DNA of 47,079 nucleotides. It comes from CBFHSF01 sp965661055. Lineage in GTDB: Bacteria; Bacteroidota; Bacteroidia; Flavobacteriales; Schleiferiaceae. The position numbers and the translations under genes were made by a program. The stretch lies in the NCBI GenBank assembly GCA_965661055.1, contig CBFICS010000017.1, forward strand, positions 1-47,079, in the 5' to 3' direction. Below the pieces are notes generated by a model. That model did no database searches, was not told the DNA's origin, and worked only from the letters and a program-made list of their open reading frames with translations. This document shows positions 16,993 to 26,067 of this stretch, piece by piece (position 1 is the stretch's first letter; every line of letters starts with the position of its first letter).

Positions 16993-17229
16993 CTATGATT
17001 CTTTGGTTTCTTTCTCAGCTAGTTTGGTGATTTTTCTGTCTATGGTGAAAAGGTATATGGCCATTCCGATGAAAATCGTCAAGGCCACAGCAACCACAAC
17101 ATAGATTTTTCCTTCCGCTCTGAAGTTATCGGCCATTTCTACGGCAGGTCTTTGTGCAGAAGCTGTTAGGGAAAGAAGGGCGGCAAATACCGCTGCTAAT
17201 GTTTTATTGAATGGAGTCATAAATTTCAT
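16993..17229 (-). CDS. ccmD: CcmD-like small membrane protein
   Basis: 78 residues. A cleavable-looking signal sequence (to about ASAQ) is followed by one membrane helix (about 45-62: VVVAVALTIFIGMAIYLF) and a charged tail DRKITKLAEKE. Size, topology and its place between ccmC and ccmE fit the CcmD role of holding the CcmC/CcmE complex together. Sequence identity to CcmD cannot be judged by eye. The start overlaps the end of ccmC by 26 bases; a start at 17220 (MTPFNKT) is also possible. Confidence 0.7.
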   Translation of the reverse strand: MKFMTPFNKTLAAVFAALLSLTASAQRPAVEMADNFRAEGKIYVVVAVALTIFIGMAIYLFTIDRKITKLAEKETKES

Positions 17230-17890
17230 TTTGACTGCTTTTATTTTTATCGTTCAGGACTGAGAATTTTATCTTCACCTGTGAAACCCATATTCCAAAG
17301 AGAATCCAGCCAATACAAGCGGGATAAAAAACCATTCTCATGGAAGAGTCCATATCGTAATTGTTAAACCCTGGATTACCCCCGTTGCCTGGGTGCAAGC
17401 TATCGGTTAGTCTGGGTAAAATTCCAATGAAAACAATCATCAATACAAAGGCGAAAATATTATAAACAGCAGAGATTCTAGCTTTGTTTTCAGGATCTTC
17501 TAGGCTACCTCTTAAGATGAAATAGGCCAGGTAAATAATCATGGTAATGGCGGTACCGTTTAATTTCGGATCGTTTGTCCATGGAGAACCCCAGGTGAAA
17601 TTTGCCCAAATCATCCCAGTGATTAATCCAAGGGTGGCGAAGACCATTCCGGTTTCTGCAAATTGTGAGGCCCTAATGTCAGAGTATCTTGAGCTATCAG
17701 AAAGTACCTTTATGCTGTAAACTAATGAACCTGTCATCATTCCTAGCATGGCAAACCACATTACTACATGAAAGTACAAGTTTCTAATGGTTTCATTAAG
17801 GATGGGGAGTTTGGGTACATCGCCTAAAAATCCCATGATAATGCTGTACGAAATGAGAAGTACAGAGGCTATTTTCCACCAATTTTTCAT
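17204..17890 (-). CDS. ccmC: Haem-handling protein CcmC
   Basis: 228 residues with six membrane segments. The tryptophan-rich haem loop is WGSPWTNDPK (100-109), a reduced form of the WGxxWxWD motif. The flanking haem-ligand histidines are visible at YFHVVMWF (His41) and in DSLHPG. CcmC loads haem onto CcmE. It lies nine bases after ccmB and overlaps the ccmD-like gene, which supports translational coupling. Confidence 0.9.
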   Translation of the reverse strand: MKNWWKIASVLLISYSIIMGFLGDVPKLPILNETIRNLYFHVVMWFAMLGMMTGSLVYSIKVLSDSSRYSDIRASQFAETGMVFATLGLITGMIWANFTWGSPWTNDPKLNGTAITMIIYLAYFILRGSLEDPENKARISAVYNIFAFVLMIVFIGILPRLTDSLHPGNGGNPGFNNYDMDSSMRMVFYPACIGWILFGIWVSQVKIKFSVLNDKNKSSQNEIYDSIQ

Positions 17891-17898
17891 AGTCTAAT

Positions 17899-18558
17899 TT
17901 AATCCCTCCAAATGTAAGGAAATAATAAGAAAGACAGGGTAACTATTAAGAGGTTAAGTAAGACAATTACCCCAATTAATGATATGTTTTCTAGAATGGA
18001 TAATCCAAAAATTGCTTGGGTAGATATTTCTACCAAAGTAATAACTAAGGGAAGCAATAAGGGAATACTTAGCACAGCCATTAAGGTTGCGTTGTTGTTT
18101 GCTTTAGACGCAATGCCTGCCACCATGGTCAATAAGCTAGAAAAACCGGTTGACCCCAAGATTAAGGTGATTAAAAACAAGCCTTGGTTTTTCACAGGGT
18201 TGCCCAGCAAAAGGCTGAAGAACAGGTAGGTAAAAAGGACTATAAAGGTGGTTACTAGTCCGTTGTAAATGATTTTACTGATAATGATAGATCGTGCGTC
18301 AAAGAGCTGAAAATAGTAATGATAGCGTCCGCCACCTTCATTTTGAAACGAACGGGTTGCCGAGCTTATCGAGGCGAAAATCAAGATAATCCAGAATAGT
18401 GCATTCCAAGACCTATAGTCAGATACTTGTTTGAAAACCAAATAAGAAATATAGGTGGTAGAGATAACGTAAAGTAGCACGGAAAAGAAAGAATACTTCT
18501 GTCTAAGCTCTAGGGTGAAGTCTTTTTTTACTAATGCCGTTATTTCCTTTACCTTCAT
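17899..18558 (-). CDS. ccmB: Haem ABC exporter permease CcmB
   Basis: 219 residues with six membrane helices and the CcmB opening KDFTLELRQKYSFFSVLLY. The family length is about 220. I start at the ATG at 18558 (MKVKEITALV), because the longer frame up to 18678 runs into the divergent peroxidase gene and adds a non-homologous leader. CcmB is the membrane part of the CcmAB transporter, but the ATPase gene ccmA is not in this window. First gene of the ccm part of the long minus-strand block. Confidence 0.9.
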   Translation of the reverse strand: MKVKEITALVKKDFTLELRQKYSFFSVLLYVISTTYISYLVFKQVSDYRSWNALFWIILIFASISSATRSFQNEGGGRYHYYFQLFDARSIIISKIIYNGLVTTFIVLFTYLFFSLLLGNPVKNQGLFLITLILGSTGFSSLLTMVAGIASKANNNATLMAVLSIPLLLPLVITLVEISTQAIFGLSILENISLIGVIVLLNLLIVTLSFLLFPYIWRD

Positions 18559-18622
18559 ATCGAAAACAAAGGTAATAAGAAACAAAATGAGGACCTTAGT
18601 GTTAACAAGAAAAAAATATAAA

Positions 18623-19207
18623 ATGAAGATCACATCTATTTTAGCTGCTGCCCTCATGATGGTTTCATGCGGCACCAAAGAAAATTCAACTACAGAGGTA
18701 GTGGAACAAAAACCAATTCAAAATGTAAAAAGTATGGCCTCAATTTATGATTACACCGTTAAAGATATTGATGGAAATGATTTTTCATTCTCTAGCTTAA
18801 AAGGAAAAAAAGTATTGATAGTGAACACTGCTTCAGAATGTGGTTATACTCCACAGTACGCTCAATTACAAGAGTTATATGAAGCAAAAGGGGGAGATAA
18901 CTTTACCATTATTGGCTTCCCTTCTAATAATTTTGGAGGTCAAGAGCCGGGGTCATCTGAAGAGATTAAGGCTTTTTGTTCTAAAAATTATGGGGTTACC
19001 TTTAAAATGATGAGCAAGGTTAACGCTAAAGGATCTGACATTTCACCCATCTATCAATGGTTGACTCAAAAGAGTTTAAACGGGGTGTCAGACGCTACGG
19101 TGAAATGGAATTTTCACAAGTTCTTAATAGATGAAGAAGGGAACTGGGTGGCTCAATTCCCTTCAGGAGTTTCTCCGTTAGATGAAGAAATCATGAATGC
19201 GTTATAA
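18623..19207 (+). CDS. Lipoprotein glutathione peroxidase-family enzyme
   Basis: 194 residues from the ATG at 18623. The signal has a lipobox MMVSCG (Cys16), so the enzyme is exported and lipid-anchored. The peroxidase fold carries the peroxidatic Cys73 in NTASECGYTPQY, Gln107 in GFPSNNFGGQEPG, and Trp162-Asn163 in KWNFHKFL, the complete catalytic tetrad. It reduces hydroperoxides, most likely with thioredoxin-like donors. The frame also stays open back to 18515 but lacks a credible start. It shares a 64-base divergent promoter region with ccmB. Confidence 0.9.
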   Translation: MKITSILAAALMMVSCGTKENSTTEVVEQKPIQNVKSMASIYDYTVKDIDGNDFSFSSLKGKKVLIVNTASECGYTPQYAQLQELYEAKGGDNFTIIGFPSNNFGGQEPGSSEEIKAFCSKNYGVTFKMMSKVNAKGSDISPIYQWLTQKSLNGVSDATVKWNFHKFLIDEEGNWVAQFPSGVSPLDEEIMNAL

Positions 19208-19663
19208 TTTTTCGCTGAGGTGAACTTTGTAATAAACAAGGACCTTGGGCTGCAGTGCTGAAAGTATTTTTAATACAATTCCCTCTTCAAAACATTTGAC
19301 CAAATAACCGTCATGAAAACGGTCTGCCCGGATCATGACGGTTATTAACCTGAGTAAAGTGTCGAGGCTTAACGCATCGTAATCACTGTCTTTATCGTTT
19401 AATATTTCAGTTCCTTTTACCCATCGGTGCCATTCAAAATCTATCAAAAGTCTCAAACGGTACACTTGGTCATTGAACTCTTTTACTACTTCTGCACTTT
19501 TAGTATAAGGAAAAGTGAGAATGCCATTGGGCATTTTTTCTAAAAAATGCGTCTCTCCGAAGCTCTCTGTATTTTCAATTTTTGTAATTAAGTTGAAAAT
19601 AGGTTCCCACTTTTCTAACGGAAAAACACACCAGTCATACTCGTTATTTTCAATGTGGTTCAT
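19202..19663 (-). CDS. DUF6508-like protein
   Basis: 153 residues, no signal peptide or membrane segment. The central stretch FNDQVYRLRLLIDFEWHRWV, with the helical C-terminal half LDTLLRLITVMIRADRFHDG, resembles the DUF6508 family of small bacterial proteins. This recognition is from memory and moderate. Function unknown. The gene is convergent with the peroxidase, with the two stop codons overlapping by 6 bases. Confidence 0.6.
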   Translation of the reverse strand: MNHIENNEYDWCVFPLEKWEPIFNLITKIENTESFGETHFLEKMPNGILTFPYTKSAEVVKEFNDQVYRLRLLIDFEWHRWVKGTEILNDKDSDYDALSLDTLLRLITVMIRADRFHDGYLVKCFEEGIVLKILSALQPKVLVYYKVHLSEKL

Positions 19664-19920
19664 AGCCTTTTGTTTTCTACCACAAAGGTCTTAGTAAAAG
19701 GGCGTTAATACTTTACTCTGGGTTGCATTAATAAAGACAATCTAAAAACTTTAACAAATGATTCTCAATACTTTATGAGTCAAAACTGATCTATGTCATT
19801 ATTTGGAATTGACAGAAAAAAAAGATGCTTCCATTCCCGGAAAATAGGATTGCGATAAAAATGGAATTTTCAATCTACACTCTTAAATTTTAATATCTTT
19901 AGATAAGAAAAATCTTAGCC
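19664..19920. promoter_or_regulatory. Divergent intergenic region
   Basis: 257 bases between the DUF6508-like gene and the Sua5-type gene. A TATCTTTA (19894-19901), a near match to the TAnnTTTG -7 box, lies 20 bases before the downstream start. No riboswitch or other strong fold is seen. Confidence 0.4.
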
Positions 19921-20541
19921 ATGAGACTGAAAATTTATCCGGATAATCCTCAAGAAAAATACCTTCAAAAGGTTGTTGATTCCTTAAAAAATGGAGAAGT
20001 GGTAATCTTGCCTACTGACACCATTTATTGTTTTGCGGCTGACCTTACCAAGGCAAGGGCATTAGAAGAAATGGCAAAGTTAAAAGGGGTGTCTATCAAA
20101 GAGGCTGACTTCTCTTTTTTGTTTTCTGATTTGAGCCACCTTTCTGATTACACACTGCAGTTCGATACTTCGGTGTACAAGGTGTTAAAAAGGGGGATTC
20201 CCGGCCCTTTTACCTTCATCTTAAAGGCGAATAAAAAGATTCCAAAAATCTTTGGAAAGAGAAAGGATACCGTGGGTATTCGCGTGCCGGATAATTCTAT
20301 TGTCAAGCAGGTGATTGAAAGACTGGGGCATCCTTTAGCCACGACCAGTATTAAATCTAAAGACGAAATTTTAGAGTATATCACTGACCCGGAACTCATT
20401 GATGAGGAATTTGGCGAAAGAGTGGCGGTTGTTGTAGACGGGGGAATGGGCGGTAATCAGGGATCAACAGTGGTTGACTTATCCTCTGGAGAAATAGAAG
20501 TTATCAGAGAAGGCCTAGGTGATATCAATACCCTTTCTTAG
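19921..20541 (+). CDS. Threonylcarbamoyl-AMP synthase (Sua5/YciO/YrdC)
   Basis: 206 residues of the Sua5/YrdC fold, with the substrate block ILPTDTIYCFAADL (about 28-41), KLKGV, FTFILKANKKIPK and VGIRVPDN. YrdC members make threonylcarbamoyl-AMP from threonine, bicarbonate and ATP for the t6A37 base of ANN-decoding tRNAs. YciO-like members lack that activity and the two are not easily separated here. There is no C-terminal Sua5 domain. It overlaps the convergent menE gene by 17 bases. Confidence 0.88.
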   Translation: MRLKIYPDNPQEKYLQKVVDSLKNGEVVILPTDTIYCFAADLTKARALEEMAKLKGVSIKEADFSFLFSDLSHLSDYTLQFDTSVYKVLKRGIPGPFTFILKANKKIPKIFGKRKDTVGIRVPDNSIVKQVIERLGHPLATTSIKSKDEILEYITDPELIDEEFGERVAVVVDGGMGGNQGSTVVDLSSGEIEVIREGLGDINTLS

Positions 20542-21592
20542 GGAAGGGCTTTTCCATTTTATCCGCAATAATACTTGGGATCTCTAGCCTCTTTAGTTTG
20601 CCGTTTTCTGTTCGTGGCAAAGCATCAACCATAACCATCGCCTTCGGACTTTTATATTTTTCAAGGGGAAGGCTTTCTACGTTTTTTAACTCACTTCCTC
20701 TAGTAAGCACCAACATCACTTTCTGACCCCATTGCTCGTCCTCTTTCCAAGAAACTGCAAATTCACCAGTGATATAAGGTGCAAGTGCGCTTTCAATTTC
20801 TTCAGGATTTACTTTTACCCCTCCAGAATTTATGATGAAGTCTTTTCGGCCCAACCACTGAAACGAGGTGGGTCCCATCATTTTTATTAAATCGTTAGTG
20901 ATTAAATTTTCAACGCCAAGCCTTTCGGCGGAAATGACTAGGGTGCCCTCATCAGTCGACTTAATTTTTATGCCGGGAAGGGCGTGATAAAGGTTTTGGG
21001 AATCAGAAATTTCACTGAGTGCAATGTGACTTATCGTCTCTGTCATTCCAAAGGTTTGGAATATTTGGGTGTCTGTTTTCGATAAAGAATTTCTTTCTTC
21101 CCGCGAAAGCGGTGCCCCCCCAATAATTAGTTTTTTTACCTTTCCTAAACTTTTTACAGAAGACAGGGCTTGAAGCGGAACCATTGCCGCAAATTCTATG
21201 GGACCTTCCACTTCATTAAGGGGAGTTCTTGAAGGATCAACTAGGTGAAGGTGAAGTCCGCCGACCAATGCCCTAACCACCATCATTTTGGCGCCAATGT
21301 GTTTTAAGTCCATGCAAAGTAGAGCCGAATTTCCAGGGACTAATCCTAAAAATTGAAGGGTAGCCTCAGCAGACGCCCTCATGTGTGCTTTTTTTAAAAA
21401 TATTTTTTTGGGTTCACCCGTTGAGCCGGAAGTTTGGACTTCTATAGAATCAGTAGGGTCTAACCAGTTCTCAATAAAGCCTTTAAGATCCTTGCCTAAA
21501 GAAGAGAAAGGTATATCTTCAAAAGAAATTTCTAGGTTATCTTTGAAAACTTTAAAATCGGGATGATATTTTTCTCTATTAGTAGAAATAAT
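20525..21592 (-). CDS. menE: o-succinylbenzoate-CoA ligase MenE (AMP-binding family)
   Basis: About 355 residues, a compact adenylate-forming enzyme typical of flavobacterial MenE. The AMP-binding P-loop TSGSTGEPK (21401-21430) lies upstream of the first in-frame ATG (21382), so that ATG cannot be the true start. Conserved later blocks are IFQTFGMTETISHIAL, WLGRKDFIINSGGVKVNPEE and a catalytic Lys in RTENGKLKRLEI near the end. The frame stays open to a stop at 21632 but holds no ATG, GTG or TTG, so translation probably begins at an ATT near 21589-21592 (ISTNREKYHPDF). It activates o-succinylbenzoate in menaquinone synthesis, together with menC and menA nearby. Confidence 0.85.
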   Translation of the reverse strand: MISTNREKYHPDFKVFKDNLEISFEDIPFSSLGKDLKGFIENWLDPTDSIEVQTSGSTGEPKKIFLKKAHMRASAEATLQFLGLVPGNSALLCMDLKHIGAKMMVVRALVGGLHLHLVDPSRTPLNEVEGPIEFAAMVPLQALSSVKSLGKVKKLIIGGAPLSREERNSLSKTDTQIFQTFGMTETISHIALSEISDSQNLYHALPGIKIKSTDEGTLVISAERLGVENLITNDLIKMMGPTSFQWLGRKDFIINSGGVKVNPEEIESALAPYITGEFAVSWKEDEQWGQKVMLVLTRGSELKNVESLPLEKYKSPKAMVMVDALPRTENGKLKRLEIPSIIADKMEKPFPKKGY

Positions 21593-21659
21593 CGATGAAT
21601 TTGGTATAAACTTTGCTTTCCTTCGACCAAATTACAAAACCGAATAATGCAAATTAATA

Positions 21660-24047
21660 ATGGTTAGAAAATTACTACTCATTTCTATTATTTTCACAGG
21701 TATAAAGGCTCACGGGCAATTGGCAAAAATTGTGGATGCTAATACAAAAGACCCCATTGATATGGTCTTTGTTTATTCCCAAAAACACAATGTGACTTCT
21801 GACCTAAAAGGTGAATTCAACCTAAGCCCGTTTTCTAAAACAGATACCTTAATATTTCAACATCCCGGATATAAAAGACTGAAATTGGCTGTGAAAGAGG
21901 TGAATGAAGCTGATAACTATGTCTTGTTAACCCCTTCTATTGTGGGAATCAATGAAGTGGTGCTTTCTGAAAATAAGTTTGAAACCAATACCGAAGAAAT
22001 TCCCAAAAGGGTAGAAGTGGTTTCAAAAGAAGCCATTCGCTTTGAAAATCCTCAAACGGCTGCCGATGTATTGGGGGTTAGTAAAAGTGTGTTTATCCAA
22101 AAGTCTCAATTGGGGGGTGGGTCTCCGATGATCAGGGGTCTTTCTACTAACCGTGTTTTGTTAGTAGTAGACGGTGTTCGAATGAACAACGCCATTTTCA
22201 GAGAAGGTAACCTTCAAAATGTTATCTCGCTAGATGCCAATAGTATTCAACAAACTGAGGTAATACTAGGGCCGGGAAGTGTGATTTACGGTTCAGACGC
22301 CCTTGGGGGAGTTATGAATTTCACTACGCTTATGCCCACCTATAGTGCTTCTGAAAAAACTTTGGTTACCGCAAACGGATTGGCGAGATACTCTTCTGCC
22401 GCGCAAGAGAAAACGGGGCATTTTGACTTTAACATAGGGGGGAAAAAATGGGCTTGGATGGCCAGTGGAACGTATTCAGACTATGGCGACTTGAAGATGG
22501 GATCTAACGGTCCAGAAGAGTACAAAAGGCCCGAGTACGTAGATCAGATAAACGGTAAAGATACGGTGTTGAAGAACGAAGACGATAGAGTACAAAAATT
22601 TTCGGGTTACAGTCAACAGAACTATATGACTAAACTGGGGTACAGACCCAATAAGTACTGGCAGTTTACAGTGGCCGGGCACTTTTCTAAAACTTCTGAT
22701 GTGCCTCGTTATGATAGATTGACGCAGTATAGAAATGGCAGCCTTCGCTATGGTGATTGGTACTACGGACCGCAGCAATGGGCCATGGGTCAGTTTCAAG
22801 GTAAGCACACCCAAGAAAATGCAATTTACACGGCCATGAAGTTTAATTTGGCCTATCAAGACTATGGCGAAAGCAGACTTTCTAGAAGCTTTGGCAGTTC
22901 CAAAAGAAAAGAGCAGTATGAGGGGGTTAAGGTGTTTACTACAAACCTTGATTTTGAAAAAGAGATCTCGCCCGCTTTCCATTTTTACTATGGCGCCAAT
23001 GCTACCTTTAATACGGTTTCGTCTAGGGCTCAATTCACAGAAAATGGTGCAGTGGTTGCCGGCGATCCCGGCACGCGATATCCCAACGGTTCTGCGTGGA
23101 ATAGCCAAGGTGTGTATGTTGACGGTAGTTATGATTTAGGTCGTGGCTGGACCGCTGACGCGGGAATGAGGTATACCCTGGTTCAGATAAATGCGACTTT
23201 TGATCAAAGGTCTCCAGTAGCTGATCCTGTGGTAGAAAACCAGTTTGGTGCCCTGAACGGAATGGTGGGGATAACTAAGAAAACAAACAATGGCTACAGA
23301 TTTTACGGAAACGTTTCTACGGGATTTAGAGCGCCTAATATTGATGATATAGGAAAAGTGTTTGACTCTGAACCGGGTCAAGTGGTGGTGCCAAACCCCA
23401 ATTTAAAACCTGAATACCTTACGGGTTTAGAGTTGGGTATGGATAAGAGTTGGAATGATGTAGTTTCTGTTCAGGCTTCTGTTTTCTATACCTATTTAAA
23501 CGATATTATGGTTAGAAGACCATTCTCTATTAATGGGGTTGATAGTCTTTTATACGATGGTACTTGGTCTTCTATTGACGCGATTCAAAATGCTGAATCG
23601 GCAACTATCTACGGATTTTCAGTAGGGGCTAGCGCGGCTTTTACCAAAAACTGGTCGGCTACGGCAAAGTACAACCTCCAAAAGGGAGAAACCAGTGAGG
23701 GGGATAACCTAAGACATGTTGCTCCTTCTTTTGGATCTATTGGGGTGGTTTACACCCACGGTTGGTTGAAGGCTGAATTGTATTCAGACTTTAACAGTGA
23801 GCTGTCGTATGATAAAATGGCGCCTTCTGAAGTTGACAAAGACTACTTGTATGCTAAAGATAATAATGGCAACCCGTATTCACCTTCTTGGTATACTCTA
23901 AATGTAAAAGCGTCCTTCAAGTTAAATCACTATTTAACCGTGATGGGAGGCGTAGAAAATATTACGGATCAATTATACAGACCGTATTCTTCAGGAATTT
24001 CAGCCCCGGGAAGAAACTTTATCATTAGCCTAAAAGCAACTATATAG
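21660..24047 (+). CDS. TonB-dependent receptor, haem/hemoglobin-receptor type
   Basis: 795 residues. Signal peptide to about residue 19 (AHGQ), a carboxypeptidase-regulatory-like domain (about 20-95), then a plug with PMIRGLSTNRVLLVVDGVRM (157-176) and GPGSVIYGSDALGGVMNF, and a 22-strand barrel ending FIISLKATI. The plug wording (RG..tNRvlLvvDGvR..na..reGn) is that of haemin/hemoglobin or metal receptors. It imports a ligand through the outer membrane using TonB-ExbBD energy. No Fur box is recognised. It is transcribed opposite to menE and menC and splits the menaquinone cluster. Confidence 0.88.
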   Translation: MVRKLLLISIIFTGIKAHGQLAKIVDANTKDPIDMVFVYSQKHNVTSDLKGEFNLSPFSKTDTLIFQHPGYKRLKLAVKEVNEADNYVLLTPSIVGINEVVLSENKFETNTEEIPKRVEVVSKEAIRFENPQTAADVLGVSKSVFIQKSQLGGGSPMIRGLSTNRVLLVVDGVRMNNAIFREGNLQNVISLDANSIQQTEVILGPGSVIYGSDALGGVMNFTTLMPTYSASEKTLVTANGLARYSSAAQEKTGHFDFNIGGKKWAWMASGTYSDYGDLKMGSNGPEEYKRPEYVDQINGKDTVLKNEDDRVQKFSGYSQQNYMTKLGYRPNKYWQFTVAGHFSKTSDVPRYDRLTQYRNGSLRYGDWYYGPQQWAMGQFQGKHTQENAIYTAMKFNLAYQDYGESRLSRSFGSSKRKEQYEGVKVFTTNLDFEKEISPAFHFYYGANATFNTVSSRAQFTENGAVVAGDPGTRYPNGSAWNSQGVYVDGSYDLGRGWTADAGMRYTLVQINATFDQRSPVADPVVENQFGALNGMVGITKKTNNGYRFYGNVSTGFRAPNIDDIGKVFDSEPGQVVVPNPNLKPEYLTGLELGMDKSWNDVVSVQASVFYTYLNDIMVRRPFSINGVDSLLYDGTWSSIDAIQNAESATIYGFSVGASAAFTKNWSATAKYNLQKGETSEGDNLRHVAPSFGSIGVVYTHGWLKAELYSDFNSELSYDKMAPSEVDKDYLYAKDNNGNPYSPSWYTLNVKASFKLNHYLTVMGGVENITDQLYRPYSSGISAPGRNFIISLKATI

Positions 24048-25083
24048 AGAGTTGACTCAGGTCCCACTCGGCATTGGGTCGGTGCCAAATACCTCCTGAT
24101 TGTACCTCTAATGGACTTTCAAGGTTGTTGGTGTAGAGTGATCCTGTGCCGAGCCCATGGTAAATCGGATTGCCAAGGGTGTAGGTCCATTGTGCCAAGG
24201 CATTTAAGCCGATGTTACTTTCTAACGAAGAGGTGATCCACCAACCCATTCCGTTTTCTTCGGCAAGGTTTATCCAATCTTGAGTAGCTTGAATGCCCCC
24301 CAATAAACTGGGCTTTAAGACAATGTGCTGCGGAAAAATGGTCTCTATGATTTCTCTTTGTTCAAATTCGTCATAAATACCGTGAAGTTCTTCATCTAAG
24401 GCAATGGGTAGGGGTGACTCTTCACAAAGTCTGGCCATTTCTTGTATTTGTCCCGGCGCTATGGGTTGCTCTATGCTGTGAATTTGTAATTCTGCAAGTC
24501 TATCTAACACATAAGGGGCGTCTTCTGGAGAAAAAGATCCATTGGCGTCTACGCGCAATTCAAGACTCATGGCATCGTAACGAGATCTTAGCTCTTGTAA
24601 TAATTCTAATTCTCTTTCAATGCCAATGGCACCTACTTTCATTTTGATACAGGTAAAGCCCTCTTCCAGTCTAGATTCAATTTGATCTTGCATGAAACGC
24701 AAATCGCCCATCCAAACCAGGCCATTGATGCGCTGACCTACCAAGCCTTGGGTGAATGAAGAGGGGAATAAAATCTTACGGCCCCCAGATGCTAAATCTA
24801 GGTAGGCTTGTTCTAGGGCAAAGCGAATGCTGGGATATTCGGTTAGTTCATGAAAAAGTTCAGAAGGCGACCGATGAATATTATCGCAGGTCCACTGAAG
24901 CTTTTGAAGGTAATCGGGTTTGTCATCAGGACTCAACCCTTTGAGCAGTCCGCATTCTCCAACACCTTGTATATCACCTTCTTCAATAATGATGTAATAC
25001 GCTTGTTTGGTCTTGAGAATTCCACGAGAGGTGCCTGCAGGATTCTTAAATTGAAGATTGTGTGTTTTAAAAAATGCTCTCAT
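24040..25083 (-). CDS. menC: o-succinylbenzoate synthase MenC
   Basis: 347 residues of the enolase superfamily. The catalytic K-x-K is in CIKMKVG, the metal ligands are in RVDANGSF, HSIEQPI and ALDEELHG, and the second base lysine is in VLKPSLLGG. It dehydrates SHCHC to o-succinylbenzoate in menaquinone synthesis. A dipeptide epimerase or similar role is less likely given menA immediately upstream (11 bases) and menE nearby. It is convergent with the TonB receptor and overlaps its stop by 8 bases. Confidence 0.9.
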   Translation of the reverse strand: MRAFFKTHNLQFKNPAGTSRGILKTKQAYYIIIEEGDIQGVGECGLLKGLSPDDKPDYLQKLQWTCDNIHRSPSELFHELTEYPSIRFALEQAYLDLASGGRKILFPSSFTQGLVGQRINGLVWMGDLRFMQDQIESRLEEGFTCIKMKVGAIGIERELELLQELRSRYDAMSLELRVDANGSFSPEDAPYVLDRLAELQIHSIEQPIAPGQIQEMARLCEESPLPIALDEELHGIYDEFEQREIIETIFPQHIVLKPSLLGGIQATQDWINLAEENGMGWWITSSLESNIGLNALAQWTYTLGNPIYHGLGTGSLYTNNLESPLEVQSGGIWHRPNAEWDLSQLSI

Positions 25084-25093
25084 CGAATGAATT

Positions 25094-26011
25094 TTATGCT
25101 ACCCAAAAACCTATACCAAACAAAATGGAATACAATAGGGTCGATATAGCCAAAGGCTTCAGTAGTTTGTCGATTTGTAAAGGGTCGTTGGTTTTAAATA
25201 ATTTTATCGTGGTCATGGCAATCAGCGGAAGAGAAAGGGTCCACAGATACCCCCAGGAGCTATCGGTTGTTTTTACCGAATAAAGTATTGATAACCCCAC
25301 CGATGAAAGAACGAGAAAAAGCTGATACACCTTTGCTTTATTCCTACCGATTCTAGCAGGAATAGACATTTTTCCATGCTTAATGTCGGTTTCTATGTCT
25401 CGGGTGTTATTTAGGTTTAAAACGCCGGTGGCTAATAATCCCACGGAAGTGGCCGGAAGAATTATGAGAAAATCTAGTTGGTGAGTTTGAAGAAAATAGG
25501 GACCTAAAACGCCAACGTAACCAAAGAAAATCAAGACAAAAATATCACCAAATCCGGCGTAGCCGTAGGCTTTTTTACCCATGGTATATGACATGGCAGA
25601 CCAAACCGCAAAGGTGCCAAGCACGATGAAAAAGAGGGTGGTGTAGGTCGGAAGGCCTTGGGTAGCCAAAATACTTAGAACCGTACCCGAAATAAAACTG
25701 AGGGCCGCGAAAATCCAGACGGCTTTTTTCATCTGAGAAATTGAAATGGCGCCAGATGCTATGGCTCTTGCTTCTCCTTTTCTTTCGTTGTCAGTCCCCT
25801 TGAGACCGTCGCCTAAATCATTAGAGAAGTTAGATAAGACTTGGTAAAAAAGTGTGGTAAGTAAACATAAAATGGTGATGGTCCAAGAAAAATTTCCTAC
25901 TGACCCCGCCAAAAAGCTCCCCAATAATATACAAGAGAAAGCCAAGGGAAGGGTTCTCAATCTCGCGGCGCTAAGCCAACTTTTAATAGAAGTACTATCA
26001 TGGTTTGTCAT
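25094..26011 (-). CDS. menA: 1,4-dihydroxy-2-naphthoate polyprenyltransferase MenA
   Basis: 305 residues with eight or nine membrane helices. The first Asp-rich motif NDLGDGLKGTDNER and the second NNTRDIETDIKHGK are typical of MenA. Start chosen at 26011 (MTNHDSTSIK), as the frame extends further but without homology. It attaches the isoprenoid tail to DHNA in the inner membrane, giving demethylmenaquinone. It is followed 10 bases later by menC, so the two are co-transcribed. Confidence 0.92.
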   Translation of the reverse strand: MTNHDSTSIKSWLSAARLRTLPLAFSCILLGSFLAGSVGNFSWTITILCLLTTLFYQVLSNFSNDLGDGLKGTDNERKGEARAIASGAISISQMKKAVWIFAALSFISGTVLSILATQGLPTYTTLFFIVLGTFAVWSAMSYTMGKKAYGYAGFGDIFVLIFFGYVGVLGPYFLQTHQLDFLIILPATSVGLLATGVLNLNNTRDIETDIKHGKMSIPARIGRNKAKVYQLFLVLSSVGLSILYSVKTTDSSWGYLWTLSLPLIAMTTIKLFKTNDPLQIDKLLKPLAISTLLYSILFGIGFWVA

Positions 26012-26067
26012 GGCGCTAAGGTAAAAAATAGGGCGGTGGTTTGTGGTACAATATTTAATAAAGTAAA

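Noticed and set aside
18515..18622. N-terminal extension of the peroxidase frame
   Set aside because: It overlaps the ccmB start on the opposite strand and precedes a proper lipoprotein signal at 18623.
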